This document shows, piece after piece, positions 44,791 to 53,363 of a DNA stretch of 64,000 nucleotides. The translations under genes were made by a program, and so were the position numbers. The notes under the pieces were generated by a model. The model was not told the DNA's origin and searched no databases. It was given only the letters and a program-made list of their open reading frames with translations. How positions within the stretch are numbered: the stretch's first letter is position 1; each line of letters begins with the position of its first letter. Source of the stretch: Spirosoma rhododendri (GTDB taxonomy: Bacteria; Bacteroidota; Bacteroidia; Cytophagales; Spirosomataceae); the NCBI RefSeq assembly GCF_012849055.1, contig NZ_CP051677.1, positions 2,618,501 through 2,682,500 on the forward strand, in the 5' to 3' direction.

Positions 44791-45372
44791 CTATGCCAGC
44801 AACCCAACCGTACGGGCGTAGGTATGTTGCAGGGTGATGGTCAGGTCGATGGATTGAATCGTAAACTGACCGGCGGGGTCGGTTATTTGTTCAGCCAACG
44901 TCCACTTACCGAGTTCGTTTCTGCTCCATACCTCCACTTCAATCGTTTGCGCGTCAATCAGCACGTATTCCTGAACAGTTGGAATGGCGCGGTATCGGAA
45001 AAATTTACGGCCCCGGTCGTAGTCTTCCGTACTGTCAGACATGATCTCGATCAGTACGGTTGGGTTGAGCAGATTGTCGAATTCACCGGGCAACAAGGCT
45101 GGCTCGCCACAGACGATTACCAGATCAGGATAAGCATACAAGCCCGTTTCGGGCAGATGGACCCGCATATCGGATGAGAAAGATTGGCAGGGTCCCTCTT
45201 CGAGATGGTTGATAACTTTGCCATTTACGTTGTCGCGAATGCGGTTGTGGTTGCGTGTTGCGCCGGCCATCGGAATAATTTCACCGGCAAAGTATTCGCT
45301 TTTGTCGAGGGCCTGCCGTTCGCGCGTCAGATACTCTTCGGGCGTATAGAGCCGCTTTTCTGTTGCAATCAT
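44791..45372 (-). CDS. Uma2-family (DUF820) putative restriction endonuclease-like protein
   Basis: 193 residues from ATG 45372 (MIATEKRLYTPEEYLTRERQ); an upstream in-frame start adds about 32 residues that run into the terminator, so it is rejected. The core is the PD-(D/E)XK-type Uma2 fold: KSEYFAGEIIPMAGATRNHNRIRDNV, AYPDLVIVCGEPAL, TVLIEIMSDSTEDYDRGRKFFRYRAI and EYVLIDAQTIEVEVWSR. The D..EV/E-K-like residues DLVIV and LIEIMS would form the metal site. Such proteins are widespread in Cytophagales and cyanobacteria; role unknown. It may be co-transcribed with the hypothetical gene downstream. Confidence 0.9.
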   Translation of the reverse strand: MIATEKRLYTPEEYLTRERQALDKSEYFAGEIIPMAGATRNHNRIRDNVNGKVINHLEEGPCQSFSSDMRVHLPETGLYAYPDLVIVCGEPALLPGEFDNLLNPTVLIEIMSDSTEDYDRGRKFFRYRAIPTVQEYVLIDAQTIEVEVWSRNELGKWTLAEQITDPAGQFTIQSIDLTITLQHTYARTVGLLA

Positions 45373-45430
45373 ACGGATAGTGATGTTGAGTCTGACGTTG
45401 AAAGATAGCGGTTTATAAGCGATTTTAGAC

Positions 45431-45464
45431 AAAAAAAGCCCCGGTTCTTCATAAGAACCGGGGC
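45431..45464 (-). terminator. Intrinsic terminator after porX
   Basis: GCCCCGGTTCTT (45438-45449) and AAGAACCGGGGC (45453-45464) are perfect complements with loop CAT; on the minus strand the hairpin is followed by seven T. It ends transcription 49 bases after the PorX stop. Confidence 0.9.
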
Positions 45465-45512
45465 GCAAGTCAGGCGTCAGCCAACTTTACAATTATATAA
45501 CTCTACAACTCC

Positions 45513-47078
45513 CTATTTCGCCTTCAGATACGCAAACGGGATAATTACCTCTTCCAGCGAGACACCGCCGTGCTGGAACGTGTTGCGGTAGTGATTCACG
45601 TAGTAGTTGTAGTTGTTCGGGTACGCGAAAAAGTAATCTTCCAGCGTAAACACATAAGCCGTCGAGACGTGGGGCTTCGGCAGGAAAAGCCGCTCGGGCT
45701 TGCGGCCGACAAACAGGTGGTTGTCGTCGAAGCCAAGGTTCTTGCCCTGCTTGTAGCGCAGGTTAGTGTTCGTTTCGCGGTAGCCGACAATCTTGGCCGG
45801 TTTCTGCACCCGAATCATGCCGTGGTCGGTCGTAACGACGAGACGGCCGCCTTTTGCCGCTACTTTCTGCACGAATTCGAGCAGGGGCGAGTGCAGGAAC
45901 CAGGACCGCATAATCGAGCGATACGCCGACTCGTCGGGGGCCAGTTCCTTAATCATCGCCATATCGGTGCGGGCGTGCGACAGCATATCGACGAAGTTGA
46001 ACACGACTACGTTGAGCTGATTTTGCAGCAGGTTGTTAAAGTTGTCGACCAGCGATTTGCCCTGATTGACGTTCAGAATTTTGTGGTACGACATCTTCAC
46101 GTTCAGGCGGCTCTGCTCCAGTTGCCGACGCAAAAACTCGTCTTCGTGGTTGTTTAGCCCTTCGTCTTCGTTATCGTCATTGACCCACAGATCGGGGTGC
46201 TTGCGCTCCATTTCGCTGGGCATCATACCGGAGAAAATGGCATTCCGCGCAAAGCCGGTCGTGGTGGGCAGAATCGAGTAGTACGACGACTCTTCTTCCA
46301 CCGTGAAATAATCGGCCAGCAGCGGCTCAATCACTTTCCACTGATCGTAGCGGAGGTTGTCGATGAGCAAGAAAAACAGCGGAGGCTGCGTGTTGCCTGC
46401 GTCCAGCAGTGGGAATACCTTCTTACGCATCAGCTGATGCGACATCACCGGGTGAGGTGCCTTCGGGTCGTTGAGCCAGTCTTCGTAGTTGTCCATGAGG
46501 AACTTGCAGAAGGTCGCGTTGGCTTCGCTTTTCTGCATATTCATCACTTCCAGCATACTCTTATCCTGCGAACTGTCGAGTTCCAATTCCCAGTAAATCA
46601 GCTTTTTGTAGACTTCCGCCCATTCGTCGAAATCCATACGGTCGTTGTACTGCATGGATATGTTGCGGAAGTCCTGCTGATAGCCGATGTTGGTTCGCTC
46701 GGTGACGAGTCGCTTGTTGTCGAGAATTTTCTTAACCGACAGCAGAATCTGATTCGGGTTGAGCGGTTTGATGAGGTAGTCGGCTATTTTCGAGCCGATT
46801 GCTTCCTCCATGATGTGCTCTTCTTCGCTCTTGGTAATCATCACGACGGGCAGGTTGGGCCGCATCTGCTTGATTTGCCCAAGCGTTTCTAGCCCGGTCA
46901 TACCCGGCATCATTTCATCCAGAAAGACGACGTCGTAATTGGACTGCTCTACCTGATCGAGTGCGTCGGCTCCGCTGTTGACGGGCGTCACGTCGTATCC
47001 TTTATTCTTCAGGAACAGGATATGCGGTTTGAGCAGATCAATCTCGTCGTCGGCCCAGAGTATCGAATAGTTTTGCAT
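45513..47078 (-). CDS. porX: PorX: T9SS response regulator with PglZ-type domain
   Basis: 521 residues from ATG 47078 (MQNYSILWADDEIDLLKPHI); an upstream start would add 8 unusual residues. The N-terminal receiver domain (about 1-120) has the acidic pair DDE at 10-12, phospho-acceptor Asp54 in VFLDEMMPG, and the switch residues in VVMITKSEEEH and Lys in YLIKPLNPNQ. The C-terminal part is an alkaline-phosphatase-like PglZ domain: PPLFFLLIDNLRYDQWKVI, SSYYSILPTTTGFARNAIFS and LVVTTDHGMIRVQKP. This architecture is that of PorX, which with PorY and SigP controls type IX secretion genes in Porphyromonas and gliding bacteria. The window's 1276-residue lectin protein carries the matching sorting domain. 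No porY gene is nearby. Confidence 0.94.
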   Translation of the reverse strand: MQNYSILWADDEIDLLKPHILFLKNKGYDVTPVNSGADALDQVEQSNYDVVFLDEMMPGMTGLETLGQIKQMRPNLPVVMITKSEEEHIMEEAIGSKIADYLIKPLNPNQILLSVKKILDNKRLVTERTNIGYQQDFRNISMQYNDRMDFDEWAEVYKKLIYWELELDSSQDKSMLEVMNMQKSEANATFCKFLMDNYEDWLNDPKAPHPVMSHQLMRKKVFPLLDAGNTQPPLFFLLIDNLRYDQWKVIEPLLADYFTVEEESSYYSILPTTTGFARNAIFSGMMPSEMERKHPDLWVNDDNEDEGLNNHEDEFLRRQLEQSRLNVKMSYHKILNVNQGKSLVDNFNNLLQNQLNVVVFNFVDMLSHARTDMAMIKELAPDESAYRSIMRSWFLHSPLLEFVQKVAAKGGRLVVTTDHGMIRVQKPAKIVGYRETNTNLRYKQGKNLGFDDNHLFVGRKPERLFLPKPHVSTAYVFTLEDYFFAYPNNYNYYVNHYRNTFQHGGVSLEEVIIPFAYLKAK

Positions 47079-47424
47079 GAGATCAACGGTTAGGCGGGCC
47101 ATTTTCCAAAGAATAAAGCCCGAACTGGTTTAACTGCAAACGTCTCCTTCTGTTCGGCGGGTTCAGAATTAAGGTTTTTTAACAGCGGGAAGGTGTTGGG
47201 TTTGGTCGTCATCTACCCCCCGTCCCCCTGAAGGGGGAGAAGTCCCCGCAGCAAAAACTGCGTCCTCTCCCCTTCAGGGGGACGGGGGGTGAATCGAGGG
47301 AAAAGCATAAACTGAAAACCTAGACAGAAAATGGGTCTGTCACCGTTTGTATCGAAACGAACCATAAATTTTGGCGTACTTTTACAGCAGTCTTTCGCTC
47401 CCCGAAGACTACGTATAAAAACCT
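47079..47424. other. Divergent intergenic region between porX and LysM gene
   Basis: 346 bases. It holds the palindrome at 47215-47290. A partial -7 match (TACTTTTA, around 47380) lies about 40 bases before the LysM gene's ATG. Nothing else stands out. Confidence 0.55.
47215..47290. repeat. Inverted repeat of C-run/CTGAAG type
   Basis: Arms 47215-47239 and 47267-47290 are complementary apart from one base of length. The core is CCCCCTGAAGGGGGAG, itself nearly palindromic. The same core is found in the element at 50760-50934, so these are copies of one interspersed family. Confidence 0.8.
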
Positions 47425-48546
47425 ATGAAGCAGTTCCTTTTGAGTTTGTTTGGCTTGCTTGTTCTGAGTGCCACTGTTCACGCCCGGCCGGTCCCGTTTG
47501 ACTCGGTGGGGGTCGAGAAGAAAGACGGCAAACGATACATTCTCCACCGGGTCGATCAGGGGCAGACGCTCTTCGCCATTGCCCGTCGGTACAAGCGGTC
47601 GGTTAGTGCCATCAAAGCCGCCAACCCCGATATGGCCGATGCCGTCCGGTTCGATCAGGTCATTCGCATCCCTATTCCAGCCAACGCGCTGACCCCAAAA
47701 CAGGCGGTCGCTATCGACAAGGCTATTATCAAGGAAGATCGCACGGTAAAAGCTGCCGCCAAAGCCGCCGACCCGACGCGGACCGGTATTCACGTGGTGG
47801 AAAAAGGGCAGACGCTCTACAGCCTGGCAACGCGCTACGGGGTGTCGCAGGATCAGCTCCGTCAGTGGAACAATCTGCCGTCGAACAGTGTGCTGATCGG
47901 GCAGGCGCTGATCGTGACGGAAAAGGCACATCTGGAACGGGTGCCCGGCCCGTCGGTAGCGGCCAACACGTCGCGCCCGGCCACGCCCGAACGGGCAGAA
48001 ACCCCGAAGCCGGAACCCCGGACGGCCGAACCAAAACCGACGGCAAAGGCTGAAACGCCCAAAGCAGAAGCCCCCAAGTCGGAGCCGAAGACAGAGCCCA
48101 AAACCGAGCCAACCCGTACGGAGCGCCCCGCTGAGCCGAAACCGACGACCAAACCCGCCACCACCGAACCCGCGTCGACCCGCCCAACGGAGTCCCGCCC
48201 CACGTCGGCCGTGCCCATCACCGAAATAGAATTGCCGCACCCCGGCAACGATGCGCCCATGCCGACACGGGGGCGTCGGTTATCGACGACGGGGGTAGCC
48301 GAAATGATCGACGGCACCGACGGATCGGGCAAGTACCTTGCCCTGCATCGGAGTGCCCCCGTCGGTACGCTGGTGCAGGTGCGCAATGCGTTCAACAATC
48401 AAAGTATCTGGGTGAAAGTCATCGGTCGTTTGCCCGATACCGGTGTCAACGACAAGATTCTGATAAAGCTGTCGAGTCAGGCATTCGCGAAACTTTCCCC
48501 CGACGACCGGCGTTTTCGAGCCGAAGTCAGTTATATCGCGCCGTAG
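47425..48546 (+). CDS. Exported LysM protein with C-terminal double-psi-barrel-like domain
   Basis: 373 residues. Signal peptide MKQFLLSLFGLLVLSATVHA. Two LysM domains follow: YILHRVDQGQTLFAIARRYK (about 38-80) and HVVEKGQTLYSLATRYGVSQ (about 118-165), which bind peptidoglycan. A long Pro/Glu/Thr/Lys linker (about 190-270, repeating EPKTEP-like units) leads to a C-terminal domain (about 285-372) with GKYLALHRSAPVGTLVQVRN and GRLPDTGVNDKILIKLSSQA, a double-psi beta-barrel of the RlpA-like type. RlpA proteins cleave or bind peptidoglycan glycan strands. It is divergent from porX. Confidence 0.9.
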   Translation: MKQFLLSLFGLLVLSATVHARPVPFDSVGVEKKDGKRYILHRVDQGQTLFAIARRYKRSVSAIKAANPDMADAVRFDQVIRIPIPANALTPKQAVAIDKAIIKEDRTVKAAAKAADPTRTGIHVVEKGQTLYSLATRYGVSQDQLRQWNNLPSNSVLIGQALIVTEKAHLERVPGPSVAANTSRPATPERAETPKPEPRTAEPKPTAKAETPKAEAPKSEPKTEPKTEPTRTERPAEPKPTTKPATTEPASTRPTESRPTSAVPITEIELPHPGNDAPMPTRGRRLSTTGVAEMIDGTDGSGKYLALHRSAPVGTLVQVRNAFNNQSIWVKVIGRLPDTGVNDKILIKLSSQAFAKLSPDDRRFRAEVSYIAP

Positions 48547-48553
48547 GTGCGCA

Positions 48554-48631
48554 GTTTAAGGTTTGTTGTTCAAGGTTCAATGTTCCTTCTGCGCTGGCAA
48601 AACTTTAAACGTTAAACAACAAACCTTAAAC
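48554..48631. repeat. Imperfect inverted repeat, AAGGTTTGTTGTT type
   Basis: 31-base arms at 48554-48584 and 48601-48631 with about five mismatches. The right arm (AACTTTAAACGTTAAACAAC then AAACCTTAAAC) shares its 5' half, allowing for a few bases, with the element at 62153-62246 (TTAAACGTTAAAC). Lies between the LysM gene and the small membrane gene. Confidence 0.7.
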
Positions 48632-48637
48632 CCAACT

Positions 48638-48850
48638 ATGGAAACTAAAGAAGAGCGCTTTGCCCGGCGGCATCAGGAACGGGAAAAGAAGATGAAGGCT
48701 ACGCCCGGCTACATGACGTTCAACATCATGTTTACCTTGGCTTATCCGTTCATTGCGGTCTTCACATTTGTTATGTCGACGTTGCTGGCCCTCTTTTCGG
48801 GCGTTTCGAAAGCAATGGCCTGGGTTGTTAGCGGAGGGCGCTCGCATTGA
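48638..48850 (+). CDS. Small membrane protein
   Basis: 70 residues from ATG 48638 (METKEERFARRHQEREKKMK); an upstream start would run into the inverted repeat. The charged N-terminus is followed by two probable membrane segments: FNIMFTLAYPFIAVFTFVM and LLALFSGVSKAMAWVV. It ends GGRSH. Its stop overlaps the TTG start of the TIGR02757 gene (TTGA), so the two are translationally coupled. I do not recognise a family. Confidence 0.68.
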   Translation: METKEERFARRHQEREKKMKATPGYMTFNIMFTLAYPFIAVFTFVMSTLLALFSGVSKAMAWVVSGGRSH

Positions 48851-49638
48851 TTCGGGCCGAAGTCGCCGACCTGCTAAACCGCAAGGTCGATCAGTACAAT
48901 GGGCCGTCATTTATTGAGCGCGACCCCGTTTCCATTCCCCACAAATTCACGGTTCGGCAGGATATCGAGATCATGGGCTTCTGGGCAGCGGTGCTGGCCT
49001 GGGGACAGCGCCCGGTGATTCTGCGCAAGACCGCCGAGTTAATTGACCTGATGGACGGCTCGCCCTACGAGTTTATCCGTACGCATCAGGAGAGTGACCT
49101 CAAACGCTTTCTGGATTTCAAACACCGCACCTTCAACGCGACGGATGCGCTGTATTTCATTCACTTTTTCCGGGAATACTACCTACAGCATAATTCGCTG
49201 GAAGATGCGTTTGTGCAGGGCGTCGACCCGAACGCCGAGACGGTTGGCCCCGCCCTGATGGCGTTTCACGACCGGTTCTGCGCCGAAAGTGAGTATTTCC
49301 CCGCCCGCACCCGCAAGCACATCGCCACGCCCGCCCGCAACTCGTCGTGCAAACGGCTGCTGATGTTTCTGCGCTGGATGGTTCGGCAGGACGATAAAGG
49401 CGTTGACTTCGGCCTCTGGTCCCGCCTGAAACCGAGTCAGCTGGTTATCCCCATCGATGTACACGTCAACCGGGTGGCGCACCGGCTGGGTCTGCTCGAC
49501 AGCCGCACCGATCAGCCCGCTTCACCCGACTGGAAGACGGCCCTTCGCCTGACCGAAACGCTGCGCGAACTTGATCCGAACGACCCCGTCCGATACGACT
49601 TTGCCTTGTTTGGGCTGGGTGTCGAAGGGGAGTTATAA
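48847..49638 (+). CDS. TIGR02757/DUF2400 family protein
   Basis: 263 residues from a TTG start (MIRAEVADLLNRKVDQYNGP) that overlaps the upstream stop. Marks of TIGR02757: FIERDPVSIPHKFTVRQDIE, GFWAAVLAWGQRPVILRKTA, PARNSSCKRLLMFLRWMVRQ, and the C-terminal IPIDVHVNRVAHRLGLLD and DPVRYDFALFGLG. The latter stretch is HhH-GPD-like, reminiscent of DNA glycosylases, with an Asp in the expected place, but the family's role is unproven. The nucleic-acid link is inference. Confidence 0.9.
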   Translation: MIRAEVADLLNRKVDQYNGPSFIERDPVSIPHKFTVRQDIEIMGFWAAVLAWGQRPVILRKTAELIDLMDGSPYEFIRTHQESDLKRFLDFKHRTFNATDALYFIHFFREYYLQHNSLEDAFVQGVDPNAETVGPALMAFHDRFCAESEYFPARTRKHIATPARNSSCKRLLMFLRWMVRQDDKGVDFGLWSRLKPSQLVIPIDVHVNRVAHRLGLLDSRTDQPASPDWKTALRLTETLRELDPNDPVRYDFALFGLGVEGEL

Positions 49639-49719
49639 AGCGGGCCGGGCCGGGTCATACCAAACAAAATCCGTTTGTAATGGCTTATTTTGGCAGACAA
49701 ACTTCCTACACATAGCTGC

Positions 49720-50706
49720 ATGGCCTACGTAATCACGTCAGAACCGTTTGGGGTGCTGCCCGATCAGTACGACCCCATTATTGAATACACAATCAAGGAT
49801 ACCGAAACCGGGGAATACATGACCGTCATACCCGGTTACGGCGGTCTTCTCCGGCGGCTCGCCCTCCGGAAAGACGAGAAGCTGATTCCGATTCTTCATG
49901 CCCCTACCTCGCTTTCGTCATTGGTAGCCGACGAGATGTACGCTGGTGCGCTGCTTTTTCCGTACCCCAGCCGAATCAAGCACGGTACGTATAGTTTTGA
50001 GGGCAGCGACCACGCGTTGCGGCTCAACGAAATGAACCGCGACAACTCGATCCACGGGTTTATCAGCGACAAAGAATTTACCGTCGTCAACAAGGAAGTT
50101 ACCTCGACTGAAGCGTGCCTGACGATCCGGTATCAGCACAAAGGCGACACGGTAGGGTATCCGTTTCCGTTTGATTTTACCGTGTCTTATTCGTTGCGTA
50201 AAACCGCCGGGCCGACGACCATGCACCTGTCATACGAAGCCCTGAACACCGGGTCGGTCAATTGTCCGGTCGCTTTTGGCTGGCATCCGTACTTTACGTT
50301 CAACGGTCAATCTGTCGATACGCTGACGATCACGATGCCGGACCGCGCGCCCATCGTGCTCGATCAGAAAACGATGATTCCGACGGGGCGCGAAGCGGTT
50401 CGCGAGAAAGAACCACTGTCGCTGAATGGTGTTCAGCTTGACAATGCCTATGAGCTGAAAACGGGTGAGGAAGGCTATCTGGAAACCAGCCTGCGTTCGG
50501 ATGCTGCCAACGCCAGTATCGTTATGCGCCAGCAAACGGGGCCGGGCAAACTTAACTACCTGGTATGTTTCACGCCACCCCGCCGGGACAGTGTCGCCAT
50601 TGAGCCACTGTCGGCCAACGTTGACTCGTTCAACAACGGTGAAGGATTAGTCGTGCTGACACCGGGCCACACGTTCTGCGGAGACATAAGTGTCCGGCTT
50701 GAGTAA
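49720..50706 (+). CDS. Aldose 1-epimerase (mutarotase) family
   Basis: 328 residues from ATG 49720 (MAYVITSEPFGVLPDQYDPI), preferred over a TTG at 49690 that lies within a TATTTTGG near-match to the -7 element. Domain marks: VIPGYGGLLRRLALRKDEKL, NRDNSIHGFISDKEFT and the active-site His in FGWHPYFTFNGQSVD, with the later ETSLRSDAANASIVMRQQTG and a final GEGLVVLTPGHTFCG. These enzymes interconvert alpha and beta sugar anomers in the cytoplasm. It is a lone gene followed by the nested inverted repeats. Confidence 0.9.
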   Translation: MAYVITSEPFGVLPDQYDPIIEYTIKDTETGEYMTVIPGYGGLLRRLALRKDEKLIPILHAPTSLSSLVADEMYAGALLFPYPSRIKHGTYSFEGSDHALRLNEMNRDNSIHGFISDKEFTVVNKEVTSTEACLTIRYQHKGDTVGYPFPFDFTVSYSLRKTAGPTTMHLSYEALNTGSVNCPVAFGWHPYFTFNGQSVDTLTITMPDRAPIVLDQKTMIPTGREAVREKEPLSLNGVQLDNAYELKTGEEGYLETSLRSDAANASIVMRQQTGPGKLNYLVCFTPPRRDSVAIEPLSANVDSFNNGEGLVVLTPGHTFCGDISVRLE

Positions 50707-50759
50707 GGCAATGGGGCGTTGAACCCCCTCCGAGTTCTCCCTGACGGAGAGGGCTATTT

Positions 50760-50934
50760 TACCCCTAAATCCCCTGAAGGGCAGGGTTGTTATGTTCTGG
50801 ATAATCTACCCCCCAGCCCCCTAAAGGGGGAGCATTCCGTAAATAGACTTCTCCCCCTTCAGGGGGCCGGGGGGTAAACAGACCGAAGAAAATTTGACCA
50901 TTATCGGCCCTGCCCTGAAGGGGATTTAGGGGTA
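50760..50934. repeat. Two nested inverted repeats of C-run/CTGAAG type
   Basis: Outer arms 50760-50786 and 50908-50934 (27 bases, 2 mismatches). Inner arms 50807-50832 and 50851-50876 (26 bases, 2 mismatches) enclose an 18-base loop. Both carry C-runs around CCCTGAAGG, so one palindromic element seems to have inserted into another or duplicated. Confidence 0.82.
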
Positions 50935-50997
50935 GAAGGGTCCTGTCAAAACCTTCATGCCAAAAAACCGTAATAGCCCTGATGGGAGGGGCGTTAA

Positions 50998-51762
50998 TTA
51001 TTGCCTAACGGCCCGGTGATTGTGGGCTGGTGCTGCGGAGTCCGTCAGGGTAAGCTGTACCACGTCGCCCTGCTGCCAGGCATCGGCACCGGGCTGAATC
51101 GGCGGGGATGCGATCGTGGCCCGGTCTTTCCTCTTTGCGTCCGTCGACACGCCGAACCGGCGGTTTCGGTCGGCTACCAACGCTGGGTTTAGCTGTCCGT
51201 CTTTCGTAAAGCCCATCATAATCATCGGGTGGCCGATGGGTAGCGTAAAATCCTGGTCGGTGTGCCAGGTATGAAACGTCTTGCCGTAGGTCGACACCAG
51301 CTTTTCCATCAGTTCGTGCTCGGCTAGTTCCGGAATGCCGGGCGCAATCAATTGACCGGATTTTACTTCGAACACGTGGCTGTGCCACAGCTTTTTTTCG
51401 TCAGTGGGCAGGCTGGCAAACAGCTTCTCCGAAACGATGTATTCAACCCCCATGATCTTGGCGTTTTCGCCATTGCCGTCGTAGATGATGCACTGGGTTA
51501 CGTCTTCGTTGATGACCGAGCAGAAGTGGTGCGCTTCCATCTGCCCCCGCTGATCGCCGTTGTAAAAGTGAAAACCGTCCAGATACATGCTCAGCTTACG
51601 CAGCGGGGCTTTATTCTGGAGCAGGTCGGCACCGGCGGCCAGTGTCTTGGTTTTGGCGGTCGTCGTTTCGCCCGGCGACTTAACGTTCGACGATGTATTG
51701 TCGCCCCCGCAGCCCAGCAGTAGTATCCAGGCCGTACTGACCACCCAACGAAACGAAGCCAT
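50998..51762 (-). CDS. OBAP/DUF1264-family lipoprotein
   Basis: 254 residues. N-terminal signal with lipobox WILLLGC, then a Ser/Thr/Lys linker. The DUF1264 domain (about 55-215) contains LSMYLDGFHFYNGDQRGQME, HHFCSVINEDVTQCIIYDG, KLWHSHVFEVKSGQLIAPG and KTFHTWHTDQDFTLPIG, which match plant oil-body-associated proteins (OBAP). In plants these coat lipid bodies; bacterial homologues are uncharacterised. The His-rich positions (HH, HSH, HTWH) could bind a metal. As a lipoprotein it should be on the envelope. It stands alone and is divergent from the GH30 gene. Confidence 0.85.
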   Translation of the reverse strand: MASFRWVVSTAWILLLGCGGDNTSSNVKSPGETTTAKTKTLAAGADLLQNKAPLRKLSMYLDGFHFYNGDQRGQMEAHHFCSVINEDVTQCIIYDGNGENAKIMGVEYIVSEKLFASLPTDEKKLWHSHVFEVKSGQLIAPGIPELAEHELMEKLVSTYGKTFHTWHTDQDFTLPIGHPMIMMGFTKDGQLNPALVADRNRRFGVSTDAKRKDRATIASPPIQPGADAWQQGDVVQLTLTDSAAPAHNHRAVRQ

Positions 51763-51927
51763 AGTTGCGATCTGTTTTTCTACAGCTACTGCCGGGGTAC
51801 CCGAATCGTTGAAAACCGGCCTGGGGAGTGAGGGAGTGGGACGGGTAGAGGCCGGTGGGTAATCGCTTCCGTGTTTGCCGTTTAACCGCTAGCTTCACAC
51901 CGCGACATCACTTAGCAGATTAGACGA

Positions 51928-53351
51928 ATGACTTTTCTACGTAACGTACCGGCTTTGCTGACCGCCCTGGTACTGTTTGGTCTGACGACCGCCTGCTTCC
52001 GCCCAACCGTAGGCCGAATTGCTGCGAAAGGCGCTGAGTACTGGCTCACCAATCCCGACGGCTCGGCTCTGTTCGTGAAGCAACCCGGAATGTTATCGTT
52101 TGGCAGCGTTGCCAATGAAAACCCGACGATCGGTATTGACGAAAGCCAGACGTTTCAGACCATCGACGGCTTCGGCTACACCCTGACGGGCGGCAGTGCC
52201 ATGCTGCTGCAACAGATGGACACATCGGCGCGGTCGGCACTGCTGAATGAACTGTTTTCTACGGCTGGCAACGGTATCGGCGTGAGCTATCTGCGTATCA
52301 GCATTGGCGCGTCGGACCTCGACGGGAAAGTGTTTTCGTACGATGACCTGCCGGATGGACAAACCGACCCGGCACTGACCAACTTCTCGCTTGACCCCGA
52401 TCGAACGTATCTGATTCCGGTGCTGAAGCAGATTCTGGCGATCAATCCAGCGATCCGGATTTTAGGGTCGCCGTGGTCCCCGCCGGTCTGGATGAAAACC
52501 AACCGCGAGTCGAAAGGAGGGAGCCTGCTGCCTGACTTTTACGATGCCTACGCCCGATATTTCGTGAAGTACATTCAGGGTATGCAGACGGAAGGTATTC
52601 GGATCGACGCGATCACGATTCAGAATGAGCCGCTGCATCCGGGCAACAACCCGAGTTTGCTGATGCTGCCGACCGAACAGGCTGCATTCATCAAACATAA
52701 CCTCGGCCCCGCGTTCCGGCAGGCGAAGCTCGCTACGAAAATCCTGCTGTACGACCACAACGCCGACCACCCCGATTATCCGCTTGCCATCCTCAACGAC
52801 CCCGACGCCCGGCAATACGTCGATGGGTCGGCTTTTCACTTCTACGCCGGTCCGATTACGGCACTGTCGGACGTACACAACGCCTACCCAGACAAGAACA
52901 TATATTTCACCGAGCAATGGGTTGGCGCACCAGGCAACATGGTTGTTGATGTGAACTGGCACGTAAAAACGCTGATCATCGGGGCCACGCGCAACTGGGC
53001 CCGGACGGTGCTGGAGTGGAATCTGGCCGCCGACCCGAATCAGAAACCGCATACACCCGGCGGCTGTACACAGTGCCTGGGAGCCGTTACGCTGGCGGGG
53101 AACGCGGTAACGCGCAACCCGGCTTATTACACCATTGCTACGGCCTCGAAGCTGGTGCGGCCGGGGTCGGTTCGTATCGCGTCCAATACCGTCAGCGCGC
53201 TACCCAATGTAGCGTTTAAGACCCCGATGGCGGTATCACGGTGCTTGTGCTGAACGACAGTGACGCCACTAGGTCGTTCAATATCCGGTACAAAGGCCAG
53301 TCGATAGTCAGCACATTGCCCAAGCGATCAGTTGGAACGTATCACTGGTGA
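51928..53351 (+). pseudogene. GH30 glucosylceramidase-type hydrolase, one-base frameshift
   Basis: Signal sequence MTFLRNVPALLTALVLFGLTTAC with a possible lipobox cysteine at residue 23 (LTTAC), so it may be lipid-anchored. The clan GH-A domain includes QTFQTIDGFGYTLTGGSAM, ILGSPWSPPVWMKTN, acid/base Glu in TIQNEPLHPG (about 232) and nucleophile in IYFTEQWVGAPG (about 328). The main frame ends FKTPMAVSRCLC. Adding one C in the run at 53222-53225 gives FKTPDGGITVLVLNDSDATR and continues to TGA at 53349-53351, the normal GH30 beta-domain end. Total about 474 residues. It cuts beta-glucosides from glucosylceramide-like substrates or beta-1,6 glucans. Confidence 0.86.
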
Positions 53352-53363
53352 ACAGGCACCCAC

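Noticed and set aside
49690..49720. Upstream TTG start for the aldose epimerase
   Set aside because: It lies within a near-match -7 element, and the ATG at 49720 gives the usual N-terminus.
50760..50934. CRISPR array
   Set aside because: The repeats are inverted, not spaced direct repeats, and no cas gene is in the window.
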